Shown here: in pieces, positions 1 to 9,500 of the stretch
Numbering within the stretch: position 1 is the stretch's first letter
Layout: the number at the start of each line of letters is the position of its first letter
Assembly: GCA_964462035.1 (NCBI GenBank)
Contig: CAYXAP010000028.1
Location: forward strand, 45,033 to 109,032
DNA: 64,000 bases
Direction of reading: 5' to 3'
Source: UBA1660 sp964462035
GTDB lineage: Bacteria > Myxococcota_A > Polyangia > Polyangiales > Houyiibacteriaceae
The notes under the pieces: generated by a model
The model's database searches: none
What the model was told of the DNA's origin: nothing
What the model saw: the letters and a program-made list of their open reading frames with translations, nothing else
Made by a program: the position numbers and the translations under genes

Positions 1-986
1 GTGGGGAAGGCCTCGCGCGCGTCTCCTTCTACGGGGCCAGCCACACGGCTCCGGACGTGCTTCCGAACCGGCTCCGTACGCACCTGCAGCGCAAGTGCGG
101 CGACGGAGGCCCGGGCTGGGTCATCCCCGCGCAGCCCTTCGCCTACTACGACCACGCCCGGGCGAGCTACGGCGGCCGTGGCTGGGAGGGCAGGGTGGCT
201 CGAGGGCGCACGCCGCCGATGGACGACTACGGGCTCGCTGGCATCGCGCTCGATGGAAGCGCGGGTGCTCGCGCCACCGTTCGGTTCGCGCGGCCGGCCC
301 ACCTGTCCGTGCATCTGCGCCGTTGGCGTGGCGGTGGTCGGGTCCGGCTGCGGACCGGCGCCGATCGGGTCGTCGACACCGCCGGCGACGACGGAGTCGT
401 GATCGCGGACATCGGCGAAGCGCGCCGAGCTCGCATCGAGATCGAGGAAGGCGACGCCCGCGTCTTCGGTGTCGTCGCCGAGCATGCGAGCGGTGCCGTC
501 GTCGACAACTTCGGTGTGCCGGGCGCGCGGGTGCGCAACCAGCTTCGCTGGCGGGAGCGGACGCTCGAGCCTTCGCTATCGAACCGGCGTCCCGATCTCT
601 GGATCCTCGCCTATGGGACGAACGAGAGCATCGACGGTCGTGTGCCCATCGAGCGCTACCGACGGCGACTTCGCGAGGTCATCGGTCGTTGGAAGCGCCG
701 TTCTCCCCGGGCATCCTGTCTCCTGGTCGGCCCCGGCGATTGGCCTCGCGAGCACCGTGACGGGACGCTGCGGCCGCGGCCGCGCCTCGAGCAGGTCGTG
801 GAAGCGCAGCGCGCCGAATCGGACGCCGCCGGCTGCGCCTTCTTCGACACGCTGGCTTGGATGGGCGGGCCGCTCTCCATGGAGAGGTGGATGGCCGATG
901 GGCTCGCGCTCGGCGACCGGGTACACCTCACGGACGCCGGCTACGAGCGGCTCGGCGATGCGATCGCCGCCACCATCCTCCGCTGA
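1..986 (+). CDS. SGNH/GDSL-family hydrolase, 5' end outside window
   Basis: The reading frame is open from base 3 and continues upstream of the window, so the N-terminus is missing. The visible protein opens with the block-I-like motif FYGASHTAPD (Ser nucleophile in G-A-S-H), has a block-III-like LAYGTNES near base 610, and ends with block V, DRVHLTDAGY, which supplies the Asp-x-x-His pair. These are the hallmarks of the SGNH esterase/lipase/acetylhydrolase fold, and the arrangement recalls periplasmic acyl- or acetylesterases acting on cell-surface polysaccharide. The substrate cannot be told from sequence. It converges with the next gene, with only five bases between the stop codons. Confidence 0.8.
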   Translation, partial: GEGLARVSFYGASHTAPDVLPNRLRTHLQRKCGDGGPGWVIPAQPFAYYDHARASYGGRGWEGRVARGRTPPMDDYGLAGIALDGSAGARATVRFARPAHLSVHLRRWRGGGRVRLRTGADRVVDTAGDDGVVIADIGEARRARIEIEEGDARVFGVVAEHASGAVVDNFGVPGARVRNQLRWRERTLEPSLSNRRPDLWILAYGTNESIDGRVPIERYRRRLREVIGRWKRRSPRASCLLVGPGDWPREHRDGTLRPRPRLEQVVEAQRAESDAAGCAFFDTLAWMGGPLSMERWMADGLALGDRVHLTDAGYERLGDAIAATILR

Positions 987-991
987 TCGGA

Positions 992-1801
992 TCAGCGCGG
1001 CTCGAAGGCGATCACGTTCGGCACCTCCCAGAACTCGTCGTTGTCGTCGTTCGGGTTGAAACCGTCCTCATAGCTGCCGAGGGCGCGCACCGCCTGGCCC
1101 TCGGCGTTCACCACCAGGGACGCCTCTGGGCCACCTTCCATGTAGATGAGCCCGCGGAGCCGCAGGCTCGGCTCGGCGAGCATTCGGCTGAAGACCGTCA
1201 TCTGGTAGGGCGTGCGGCTGTGCACGAAGACGGCCCTTCCATCGGCGTCCACACCGAAAGCGGCCGCGCTGTAGCGCTTTCGGGTCGGCCACTGCACGGG
1301 GCGCCCCCGGCAGTCGAGGACGCGATAGGCCTGGAGCACGTTGCGGTAGCGCTGGGTCATCCCGTCGATGCCCGGTCCGCAGCCGCGACCGCCCAGGGCG
1401 AGCGGATCGAGGCTGCTCCGTCGGGGATCGAAGCCGATGACGCCACGGTATTTGGAGACGCGGCGGTTCGAGACCACGTCGCCGTCCTGCATCATGAAGC
1501 CGACGCTGCGGCCCGAGGGCAGGAACATGCCGGCGTTGATCGCCCCGCCGAGTTGGTGGTCCCGCACCCAGGCGGGAACGGTGCGGCGACCGCCGTGCCG
1601 CTCCGCCGTGAGGATGCGGAGCCGGTAGCGCGCGAGGTCGACCCGGACGATGGTGATCCGGCGGTCGCCCACGTCGACGGTCGGCTCGACCGGCGCGCGG
1701 ATGCGTTCCACGACGACGCCGGGCTGCTGGGCCGGAGCCTCCGGTGGCGCGAGCGCCAGGACCAGGGAAGCGAGGGCGGCGGGGAGGACGAGCGGTCGCA
1801 T
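992..1801 (-). CDS. Secreted phosphodiester glycosidase family protein (NAGPA/DUF2233-like)
   Basis: A 269-aa protein with an N-terminal signal peptide (residues about 1-24, ending in APAQQ). The core shows the family's landmarks: AINAGMF around residue 90, a GFMMQDG-like strand, and EGGPEASL near residue 225. Relatives include the domain that uncovers mannose 6-phosphate in animals and the bacterial DUF2233 proteins that cleave sugar phosphodiester bonds. Here it is presumably exported and acts on an envelope glycan or glycolipid, but that is inference. It is transcribed alone, convergent with the SGNH hydrolase and codirectional with secG. The next gene upstream on the strand, secG, ends about 60 bases before this start. 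Confidence 0.75.
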   Translation of the reverse strand: MRPLVLPAALASLVLALAPPEAPAQQPGVVVERIRAPVEPTVDVGDRRITIVRVDLARYRLRILTAERHGGRRTVPAWVRDHQLGGAINAGMFLPSGRSVGFMMQDGDVVSNRRVSKYRGVIGFDPRRSSLDPLALGGRGCGPGIDGMTQRYRNVLQAYRVLDCRGRPVQWPTRKRYSAAAFGVDADGRAVFVHSRTPYQMTVFSRMLAEPSLRLRGLIYMEGGPEASLVVNAEGQAVRALGSYEDGFNPNDDNDEFWEVPNVIAFEPR

Positions 1802-1863
1802 GCGGCGCGTACACGCCGCGCGCCTCGATTCATTCCCGCAGAGCCGGCGCTACCGGCTCGGGC

Positions 1864-2604
1864 TCACTCCTCGGCGGGAGCTTCGGCCGCTTCCATGGTG
1901 GGCGCCGGAGCGGCTGCCATCGCGGCGGGGGCCGCTTCCATGGTCGGGGCGGCCTCCATCGTGGGAGCGGGGGCCGCGGCCATCGTCGGCGCGGCAGCGG
2001 CTTCCATGGTCGGCGCCGGAGCAGCCTCCATGGTCGGCGCCGGGGCGGCCATGCGCGAGGTGGTCATGGTCGACGCGGCGGGGGTGGGCTCTTCGGCCGG
2101 CTCGTCCTCCTCGACCTCGGGCTCTTCTTCGGATTCCTCGGCGTCGTCGTCGTCGCCGCCACCGAGCAGCTCGCCGAAGGCTTCGCGCGCGCCGGCCGCG
2201 CCGGCCGTGTCGAGGTTGCCCTCTTCGCCGTCGGAAGCCTCGTCGCTGCCCTCGCCGAGCTCGGCCTCGTCGCCGTCGTCGCCCGCTTCGTCACCATCCT
2301 CGTCCTCGTCGCCATCCGCGATGCCGGCGTTCAGCTCCTCGGCCGCGCGCTCGAGGGCGTCCTCACCCGGGCTGCTCATGTAGGCGAGCGTCGCCGAGAG
2401 GATCATGAAGAGGGCCGCGGAGATCGCGGTCATCTTGGTCAAGATGTTCCCCGCGCCAGCGCCGCCGAAGACCTGTTGGCTCGCGCCGCCGCCACCGCCG
2501 CCGCCGAGCGCACCCATGCCGCCGCCCTTACCGGACTGGAGCAGGACGACGAGGATCAGGAAGAGGCAGATGAGGACGTAGAGGACGCTGAGGAAAGTGA
2601 ACAT
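1864..2604 (-). CDS. secG: Preprotein translocase subunit SecG with long acidic/repetitive C-terminal tail
   Basis: The first about 80 residues are a standard SecG: a first membrane helix, the cytosolic LLQSGKGGG loop, a Gly-rich stretch, the FGGAGAGNILTKMT motif and a second membrane helix. SecG assists SecYE during Sec-dependent export. Bacterial SecG is normally 70-120 aa, but this one is 246 aa. The extra 160 residues begin with an Asp/Glu-rich segment and finish with repeated APTMEAA units. No membrane segment is visible in the tail. The gene follows tpiA on the same strand, the classic tpiA-secG neighbourhood. What the tail does is unknown. Confidence 0.9.
   Translation of the reverse strand: MFTFLSVLYVLICLFLILVVLLQSGKGGGMGALGGGGGGGASQQVFGGAGAGNILTKMTAISAALFMILSATLAYMSSPGEDALERAAEELNAGIADGDEDEDGDEAGDDGDEAELGEGSDEASDGEEGNLDTAGAAGAREAFGELLGGGDDDDAEESEEEPEVEEDEPAEEPTPAASTMTTSRMAAPAPTMEAAPAPTMEAAAAPTMAAAPAPTMEAAPTMEAAPAAMAAAPAPTMEAAEAPAEE
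1867..2055 (-). repeat. Tandem repeat encoding APTMEA units at the SecG C-terminus
   Basis: The DNA repeats an approximately 24-30 base unit containing CTTCCATGGTCGGCGCCGG-type sequence about seven times, with drift. On the minus strand it encodes Ala-Pro-Thr-Met-Glu-Ala repeats that form the last about 60 residues of SecG. Units differ by multiples of three bases, so copy number can change without breaking the frame. Confidence 0.75.
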
Positions 2605-2698
2605 GGCGAATTTCCCTGAGATTTCGCGCTCGAAGGGCCGAGCGGGCGGACTCCGGGGTGGGCAGGCATACCCGAAATCCGCGCTATGACAAGCGAAA

Positions 2699-2713
2699 GG
2701 CGCGCTCCGCGCC
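2699..2713 (-). terminator. Possible weak terminator between tpiA and secG
   Basis: On the minus strand a GGCGCG/CGCGCC stem with a three-base loop is followed by TTTCGCTT, 20 bases past the tpiA stop. It may separate the gap-pgk-tpiA transcript from secG. The stem is only six pairs and the T run is interrupted, so read-through is likely. Confidence 0.35.
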
Positions 2714-2732
2714 GATCATTCCGTGGGCTTGC

Positions 2733-3497
2733 TCAGCCGGCCGCGGCCTGGACGATGGGGGCGAATGTCTCGGCCTTCAGCGAGGCGCCGCCGACCAGCG
2801 CGCCGTCGATGTCGGCCTCGGCCAAGAGCTCGGCCGCGTTGGCCGGTTTCACCGAGCCGCCGTAGAGGATTCGGATGCTGTCGGCGACGTCGCCGTGCTT
2901 CTCGCGGAGCCGGGCGCGGAGAGCCGCGTGGACCTCCTGGGCGTCGCTGGCCTTGGCGGTCTTGCCGGTGCCGATGGCCCAGACGGGCTCGTAGGCGACG
3001 ACCAGGCGATCGCCTTCCACCGCCACGCCCGCGAGGCTCGCGTCGAGCTGACCGAGGCACACGGCCAGGGTGTCACCGGCTTCGCGCTGCTCGAGGGTCT
3101 CGCCGAGGCAGACGATCGGCACCAGAGCGTGCGCCTGGAGCGCGGCGGCCTTTTGGGCCACCCCCGCGTCGGTCTCGCCGAAGAGCTGGCGACGCTCCGA
3201 GTGCCCCACGATGCAGTGGGTGCATCCGACGTCGGCCAGGAGCAGGGGGGAGAGCTCGCCGGTGAACGCGCCGCTCGCCTCGTGGTAGGTGTTCTGCGCG
3301 GCGAGGCCGACACCCGAGCCCTTCAACTCGCCGGCCACCGCGTGCAGAGCGGTGGCGACCGGGCCCACGACGACCTCGACGCCTTCCACTCCCGCGATGG
3401 CCTCGCGAAGCTCGCGGACGAGGGTCAGGGACTCGTCGATGGTCTGGTTCAGCTTCCAGTTCCCGGCGACCACCGGGGTTCGCGTCGCGTCGCTCAT
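2733..3497 (-). CDS. tpiA: Triosephosphate isomerase
   Basis: A 254-aa protein interconverting dihydroxyacetone phosphate and glyceraldehyde 3-phosphate in the cytosol. It has the substrate-binding AGNWKLN near residue 10, the catalytic-His segment GHSERR near residue 97, the catalytic-Glu segment AYEPVWAIGTGKTA near residue 170, and the phosphate-binding YGGSVKP near residue 215. The frame is open further upstream, but the ATG at 3497 (MSDATRTPVVAGNWK) matches the family start. It is the third gene of gap-pgk-tpiA, separated from pgk by a 157-base gap that holds a REP-like repeat. Confidence 0.97.
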   Translation of the reverse strand: MSDATRTPVVAGNWKLNQTIDESLTLVRELREAIAGVEGVEVVVGPVATALHAVAGELKGSGVGLAAQNTYHEASGAFTGELSPLLLADVGCTHCIVGHSERRQLFGETDAGVAQKAAALQAHALVPIVCLGETLEQREAGDTLAVCLGQLDASLAGVAVEGDRLVVAYEPVWAIGTGKTAKASDAQEVHAALRARLREKHGDVADSIRILYGGSVKPANAAELLAEADIDGALVGGASLKAETFAPIVQAAAG

Positions 3498-3585
3498 GGC
3501 TGGCACCTGTAGCGCAGGAGGGCGGGTCGGATCGAGGGTCGAGCCCCGGATTCCGAGCCGCGCCGCTAGCGTTTGAATTTCTCGT

Positions 3586-3645
3586 CGGGAAGCCCCTGAA
3601 AAACAGGGGGTTCCGGGAGGGGGGAGTGTCCCCGTCGAAAACGGG
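3586..3645. repeat. REP-like repeat unit in the pgk-tpiA gap
   Basis: The gap contains the hairpin CCCCTG-AAAAA-CAGGGG (3593-3609) followed by a 24-base block at 3613-3636. That block is a perfect reverse-complement match to 59649-59672, beside the REP-associated transposase 56 kb away. The hairpin itself recurs exactly at 59738-59754. The unit lies inside the glycolytic transcript, so it could also affect message stability or pgk-tpiA read-through. Confidence 0.75.
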
Positions 3646-3654
3646 GGGCTGGGG

Positions 3655-4836
3655 TCAGTCGGCGTCGAGGGCTTCGACGCCGGGGAGGGGCTTGCCTTCG
3701 AGGTACTCGAGGCTCGCGCCGCCGCCGGTGGAGACGTGGCCCATCTTGGCGGCGAGGCCCATCTGCTGGACGGCGGCGACGCTGTCGCCGCCGCCGACCA
3801 CGGCGTACCCGGGGCAGGCGGCCATCGCTTCGGCGACCGCGAGGGTGCCGGCGGCGAAGGGCTTCTTTTCGAAGAGACCCATGGGCCCGTTCCAGAAGAC
3901 GGTCTCGGCTCGGCGGACGCGGTCGGCGAAGAGGGCGGCCGACTCGGGGCCGATGTCGAGGGCCATCCGGCCGTCGATGCCATCGAGGCCGACGACCTCG
4001 GGGTTCTGCGACTCGAGGCTGTCGGCGACCCGCAGGTCGGTGGGCAGCAGCAGCTCGACGGCGCCGACGTCCGCCTTCTGGAGCAGCGCGCGCGCGAGGG
4101 GGAGCTTGTCTTCTTCGACGAGGCTGCGGCCCATGGCGTGGCCGGCGGCGGCCAGGAAGGTGTTCGCCATGGCGCCGCCGATGATCAGGGTGTCGACCTT
4201 CTGGCGGAGCTCTTCGAGCACGCCGATCTTGTCGCTCACCTTCGCACCGCCCAGGACGGCCACGTAGGGGCGCGCCGGCTCGGTTCGCAGCTTGGCGAGC
4301 GCGTCGAGCTCGCGCTGCATCAGCCGCCCAGCCCCCTTTTCGCCCATCAGACGGGGGAGGGCGTCGACCGAGGCGTGAGCGCGGTGTGCAGCGCCGAAGG
4401 CGTCGTCGACGTAGACGTCGCAGAGCTTGGCCAGCTCACGCGCGAAGTTCTCGTCGTTCGCCTTCTCGCCGGGGTGGAAGCGGAGGTTCTCGAGCACCGC
4501 CACCTGGCCGTCGCGCAGGTCACCGACGACCTTCCGCGGGCCGTCGCCGACACAGTCGTCGCAGAGGGTGACCTCCCCGACGCCGAGCATCTCGGCCAGC
4601 AGCGCGGCCGCAGGCTCGAGCGATAGCTCGGGCTTCCGCTCTCCCTTGGGACGGCCGAGGTGGCTGGCGAGCACCAGCCGACCGCCCGCCTCGAGGATGT
4701 GCTCGATGGTCGGCAGCGCGGCACGGATCCGGGTGTCGTCGGTCACGCGGCTGCCGTCGAGCGGCACGTTGAAGTCGACGCGGCAGAAGACGCGTCGTCC
4801 ACCGAGGTTCAGGTCCTCGAGATGGCGAATGGTCAT
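3655..4836 (-). CDS. pgk: Phosphoglycerate kinase
   Basis: A 393-aa enzyme making ATP and 3-phosphoglycerate from 1,3-bisphosphoglycerate in glycolysis. Visible motifs are RVDFNVPL near residue 20, the HLGRPKG substrate loop near residue 60, LGGAKVSDKI near residue 200, the nucleotide-binding WNGPMGLFE near residue 320, and the GGGDS / STGGGASLE C-terminal signature. Length is typical. It starts 13 bases after the gap stop codon, so the two are almost certainly cotranscribed. Confidence 0.97.
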   Translation of the reverse strand: MTIRHLEDLNLGGRRVFCRVDFNVPLDGSRVTDDTRIRAALPTIEHILEAGGRLVLASHLGRPKGERKPELSLEPAAALLAEMLGVGEVTLCDDCVGDGPRKVVGDLRDGQVAVLENLRFHPGEKANDENFARELAKLCDVYVDDAFGAAHRAHASVDALPRLMGEKGAGRLMQRELDALAKLRTEPARPYVAVLGGAKVSDKIGVLEELRQKVDTLIIGGAMANTFLAAAGHAMGRSLVEEDKLPLARALLQKADVGAVELLLPTDLRVADSLESQNPEVVGLDGIDGRMALDIGPESAALFADRVRRAETVFWNGPMGLFEKKPFAAGTLAVAEAMAACPGYAVVGGGDSVAAVQQMGLAAKMGHVSTGGGASLEYLEGKPLPGVEALDAD

Positions 4837-4849
4837 CGGTTCGTTCGGC

Positions 4850-5857
4850 TCACTTCGCCGCGAGGACGCGAGCGAGGTCGATCATCCGCATGGAGAAGCC
4901 CCACTCGTTGTCGTACCAGCTCTCCACGTGGACCATGTTGTCGCCGATGACCTGCGTCTGCGCGGCGTCGACGATGGACGAGTGCGGGTCACCGATGAAG
5001 TCGGTGGAGACCAGCGGCGCGGTCTCATAGCCGAGGATGCCCTTCAGCGGACCGCCCGCGGCCTCGGCGAGCTTGCCGTTGACCTCTTCGATCGAGGTCG
5101 CCTTGCTCACCTCGACGGTGAGGCAGACCATCGAGACGTCCGGCGTCGGCACGCGGATGGCGCCGCCATCGAGCTTGCCCTTCAGCTCCGGGAGCACGAG
5201 GGCGATGGCCTTCGCGGCGCCGGTGGTGGTCGGGATCATCGACATCGCCGCGGCGCGTGCGCGGCGGAGGTCCGAGTGCGGCAGGTCGAGGATGCTCTGG
5301 TCGTTCGTGTACGAGTGGACCGTGATCATGTGGCCCTTCACGATGCCGAAGCTCTCGTGGAGGACCTTCGCGACCGGCGCGAGGCAGTTGGTCGTGCAGG
5401 AGGCGTTGCTGACGACCTCGTGCTTGGCCGGGTCGTACTCGTCGGTGTTGATCCCGACGCAGAAGGTCCCGTCGATGTCGCCCTTGCCGGGCGCGCTGAC
5501 GATGACGCGCTTGGCGCCGGCCGCGAGGTGGGCGCCGGCCTTCTCCTTGTTGCGGAAGACGCCGGTGCACTCGAGGATGATCTCGGCGCCGAGGTCGCCC
5601 CAGGCGAGCTTGCTCGGGTCACGCTCGGCGCTGGTCGCGATGCGCTTGCCATTGACCACCATCGCGCCGTCCTCGACCTGGACGTCGGCGTCGAAGCGGC
5701 GGTGCACCGAGTCGTACTTCAGCAGGTGCGCGAGCGTCTGGTCGTCGGTCAGGTCGTTGATGCCGACGATCTCCAGATCGCTCGAGGGGTCCGCGAGGAT
5801 GGCTCGCGCCACGCAACGCCCAATCCGTCCAAAACCGTTGATGCCGATCTTCGTCAC
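4850..5857 (-). CDS. gap: Glyceraldehyde-3-phosphate dehydrogenase, type I
   Basis: A 335-aa NAD-dependent glycolytic dehydrogenase. The N-terminal INGFGRIGR is the dinucleotide-binding loop, and NASCTTNCLAP near residue 150 carries the catalytic Cys. The C-terminus has the usual WYDNEWGFS signature. It is the first gene of gap-pgk-tpiA. A GAGCAGCAG-type purine-rich stretch lies just before the ATG, a modest ribosome-binding site. Confidence 0.97.
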   Translation of the reverse strand: MTKIGINGFGRIGRCVARAILADPSSDLEIVGINDLTDDQTLAHLLKYDSVHRRFDADVQVEDGAMVVNGKRIATSAERDPSKLAWGDLGAEIILECTGVFRNKEKAGAHLAAGAKRVIVSAPGKGDIDGTFCVGINTDEYDPAKHEVVSNASCTTNCLAPVAKVLHESFGIVKGHMITVHSYTNDQSILDLPHSDLRRARAAAMSMIPTTTGAAKAIALVLPELKGKLDGGAIRVPTPDVSMVCLTVEVSKATSIEEVNGKLAEAAGGPLKGILGYETAPLVSTDFIGDPHSSIVDAAQTQVIGDNMVHVESWYDNEWGFSMRMIDLARVLAAK

Positions 5858-5986
5858 TGGCTGCTCCTGCTCGAGGGGTCGGGTCGGGGTCTCCGCCCCG
5901 GGTCTTCGCGCGGTACCTACGTCTCCCTACCTCACCGGTCAAGAAGAGCTGGCCGGATGTGCGGAGGCACCTCACGCCAACGAAAA

Positions 5987-6014
5987 GAGCCACCTCACGG
6001 TCGTGAGGTGGCTC
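5987..6014 (-). terminator. Rho-independent terminator
   Basis: A perfect 12-bp stem (GAGCCACCTCAC / GTGAGGTGGCTC) with a four-base loop. Read on the minus strand it is followed by TTTTCG, and it lies 39 bases past the stop of the small gene at 6053-6247. It insulates that gene from gap. Confidence 0.85.
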
Positions 6015-6052
6015 CGCGTCATCAGGGCCAGGGGTCACCCTGGCGGTCGGGC

Positions 6053-6247
6053 TCAGGCGCCGTCGCCGTCCTTGAGCTCGGTGGTCACCAGCTCGAGGAG
6101 CGCGTTGGTGAACCCGACGATGTCCGACCGGCTGTGGCCGCTCGACTTGAGCTCCCGATAGACCGACTTGGCGAGAATGCGCAAAGCGCGGTCGTCGCCC
6201 TCGGGGCTACGCGGCGTGGACATCGACTGGGTGCTCATCGTCTGCAT
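6053..6247 (-). CDS. Small protein of unknown function, 64 aa
   Basis: The ATG at 6247 has a strong GAGGGAGAG ribosome-binding site directly before it, so I prefer it to the in-frame start 15 codons further upstream. After a Met/Ser-rich N-terminus the protein has one predicted helical segment, RILAKSVYRELK, then SDIVGFTNALLELVTTEL, and an acidic end. No membrane segment or signal peptide is visible. It is monocistronic, ending at the strong hairpin at 5987-6014. It looks like a short conserved regulatory or structural protein, but I do not recognise the family. Confidence 0.65.
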   Translation of the reverse strand: MQTMSTQSMSTPRSPEGDDRALRILAKSVYRELKSSGHSRSDIVGFTNALLELVTTELKDGDGA

Positions 6248-6502
6248 CTCTCTCCCTCGACTCCCCCCTCGGGGGAAACGTTGCTGTGCCAATGACAGAG
6301 CAAGGGCCGTGCCTACCGGCCACTCGCCCGGTGTTGCAGGGCCAAGGGCCCGAAAAACCGGAGAAAAGGACCTCCAAGTGTGCGATTCCCCACCTGTCGG
6401 TCCTTTCAGGGGGACCCAAGTGCGAAGCGATCTTCGCGGTTCGGCCCCAGATGGTGCGAAAACGCCTGCGCAGACGCTTTTCGGCGGTGTTTCACCGCGA
6501 TT

Positions 6503-9500
6503 TCAGTCGGTCGAGGTCGCCTCGTCGGCGCCCGTGTCTGGGGCTGCGTCTTCCGGCTCGGGGTCGCCGGCCGGGTCTCCGTCCGATGTGCCGTCTTCGT
6601 TGGAGTCATCGGTGTCGGTGGTCGGTGCGTCGGCGTCGTCGCCCTCGGACGCCTCTCCCGGCTCCGCGGCCAACGCCTGCCGCGCTTCCACGAAGAGCCG
6701 CATGTTGCGCAGCGCCTTGTCGAAGTTGAGCTCCGCGTCGTGCGAGCGGCCGAGGTAGTAGAAGATCTCCGGGTGCCGGGCGACGTAGTCGGGCTCGGTC
6801 CGGATGATCTCCTCGAGCGTGTCGATCGCTTCGCGGTAGCGGGAGGGGTAGGTCGGCGCGGTCTTGTAGAGGAGGTAGCCGTAGAGCAGCCGGAGGCCGG
6901 GACCGCTGTGGAGCCGGAGCGGCGCCGGGATCTCTTCGAGCGCTCCCAGCGCGGTCGCGTAGTTCCCGCGGTCGACTGCCTCGCGGACGATCTCGAAGCC
7001 CTCGCTGAGGAGCCGCGCCTCGCGGGCCGCGAGCTGCGGACCGGGCGTGGGCGGCTCGACGCGGAGCGGTGGCTCTCGCTCGCCGGTGATCAGGTGCGTG
7101 AGCACCTCCGCGGCGATGCGCGTGGTCGGCGTGCTGCCCGCTTCTTGCGAGCGGGTGATGAAGGCCGCGGCCTCGGGCTTACGCCCGTGCGCGATCAGTG
7201 AGAGCGCCATCTCCGCGAGCTTCTCCGCAGCCTCGTCGCCTTCGCCGTAGCCGGTGACGCCTCCGACGAGCCGGCCATAGGGCCAGCTCTCGGTGTAGAT
7301 CTGTGCCAGGTAACCTTCGAAGGCCTGGTAGCCGATCAGGTCCTGCGGCGCCGCGAACTCGATGTGCGCGTTGTCGTCCGTGTTGAGGATGACCGGCTCT
7401 CGGTAGCAGTTCGGCATGGTGCAGCCGTGGTCCGGGTCGTTGTTCGAGTCCGGGATGGCCACCCACTCGCCGCCGCGCTGGCGGTGCTCGATCTGGGTGA
7501 AGCTCATGACCTCCTCCTTGTTGGCGAGGAGGGTCCGGGCGAAGACGTCGAAGGGCGAGTGGATGTACGCGCGCTCGAGCTCCTCGGCGATGCCGGGCAG
7601 CTGATACGCCGCGGTGATCCGCTCGAGGTCCAGCGGAAGCGGTGAGTCCGAGCCGATGAGCACGGTGTCGCTCGAGAGGTCTTCCGCGGCGAAGACGATC
7701 ACGTGCTCGAACTGCGAGGCGAAGGTCCGGTAGATGGTCTTGATGTTCGCTGGGCTGAGCTCGTAGAGCTGCACCCACTGACAGTAGATGCCGCCTTCGC
7801 GGAGCCGCTGCTTGGTGATCCGGAAGTGGTCGGTCGTGAAGAGGTCCGAGACGCCCGTGATCCAGGGGTTGCTGGGCTCGCTGATGATGACGTCGAACTG
7901 GTCCGGGCTCGACGCCAGGTAGTTTCGACCGTCGTCGTTGACGACCGAGAGTCGATCCATCTCGATGTAGGGGAAGTCCTGCAGCACGTAGTCGAGGCCG
8001 TTGACGTCCTCGAAGAACTTGCTCGCCTCCGGGATCGAGCGCTCCAGCTCGATGACGTCGACGCGCGCGACCGGGAACTTGAGCGCGGTGCCGACCGACA
8101 CGCCCGAGCCGAAGCCGACCACGGCGACGTCGAGCCCCTCCGGACCGTCCGGATGCATGAGGAGCGGGTACGCCGCGACCATGATCTGCGTCGGCATGTC
8201 GTCGCCGTTGCTGGCGTCGACCTTGCCGTTGTTCTTCAGCGCGTAGTGGCGGCCGTAGCGCTCGACGGTGACCGTCGTGGTCAGGCCGTCCTTGTAGTAG
8301 ACGAGGTCGGCGTCGCCCCAGTCGCAGGCGTCGTCGGCGAGGGACACGCGGAACACGCCGAGGGTCATCTTCGCCGGGTTCCAGCGAAGGAAGCCGTCGT
8401 CGCGCCAAGCGACCAGCACGATGCCCGCGATGAGCGCGGGGATGAGCGGCGCGAGCACGTAGATGATCGCCTCGTACCAGCCCGGCGGCTTGTTGGGGTC
8501 GCGCTCGTCGTCCTCGTCTTCGTCCGAGCCCTCCGCCTTCTTGCGGTAGGGGCCGCCCTCGGAGTCGGCTTTCTTCTTGGGCGGATCGGCCGCGCTGACG
8601 ATCAGCAGCATCAGCGAGACGCCCAGGTAGAGCATCATCCCGACGAGGATCGTGCGCTCCATGCCGAGGCTCTGCATGAGCACGAAGCCCGGGAGCCAGG
8701 CGCCGACGACGGATCCGAGCGTGTTGCCCGCGTAGACGTTGCCCACGTCCCGGCCGACGTTGTCGCCGCCGGAGGTCCAGACGCGGAGCGTCAGGGTGAA
8801 CATCGCGCCCATGCCGACGGTCGCCGGCAGGGTGCAGAGCGCGACGGTCAAGAACATGAAGAACTGCACGATGCCGACGCTCTCGGGGAGGTTGTCGACG
8901 GTCGTGACCAGCCCGGCGAAGGTGCAGGGGATCTCGTCCTGGAAGGCGTAGTTGGTGAACGCTGCGATGGCGATGAAGAGCGGCATGGTCGCCAACTGCA
9001 GCACCGGGTAGCGCCGGAGCGAGACGAGCAGGGCGAGGAAGCCAGCGAGGCACGAGGTGACCGACGCCACGATCAGCGAGAGGCGCTCGTGGCCGGTGTC
9101 GAGGTTGGCCACGGCGTTGATGGCGGCGGCGGCGACCGGGACGACGAGCATCACCAGCGCTGGCTTCACGGGCGTCCGCGGCATCGGGTCGTTCGCGGCG
9201 CGCGCGCGGACGGCGGCCCAGACGATGATGATCGGCAGCGCGAACGCACCGCTGATCGCCAGCCAGGTGATCGCGCTCTGGCTGACGCCCCAGGGCGCGT
9301 TGGCCAGGAAGACGAGCGCGATGGCGGTCGCCCCGACCGTCGAGAGCAGGCGCTTGCCTGCGATGACACCGCTGGCGATGGCGCTGCCGCCGCCGATGCC
9401 CACCAGGAAGGTGGCGAGGATCAGGTTGAACGCCTGGAACGAGGACCCGATGGTCATCGCCAGCGCACGGCTCCAGACGACCTCGTAGCAGAGCGACGCC

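Noticed and set aside
1867..2055. Possible CRISPR or VNTR of non-coding nature
   Set aside because: The repeats are in frame within secG and have no unique spacers.
6365..6406. Inverted repeat AAAGGACC/GGTCCTTT in the gap upstream of the small gene at 6247
   Set aside because: The 26-base loop and lack of a T run or aptamer features give no clear function; I could not separate it from chance.
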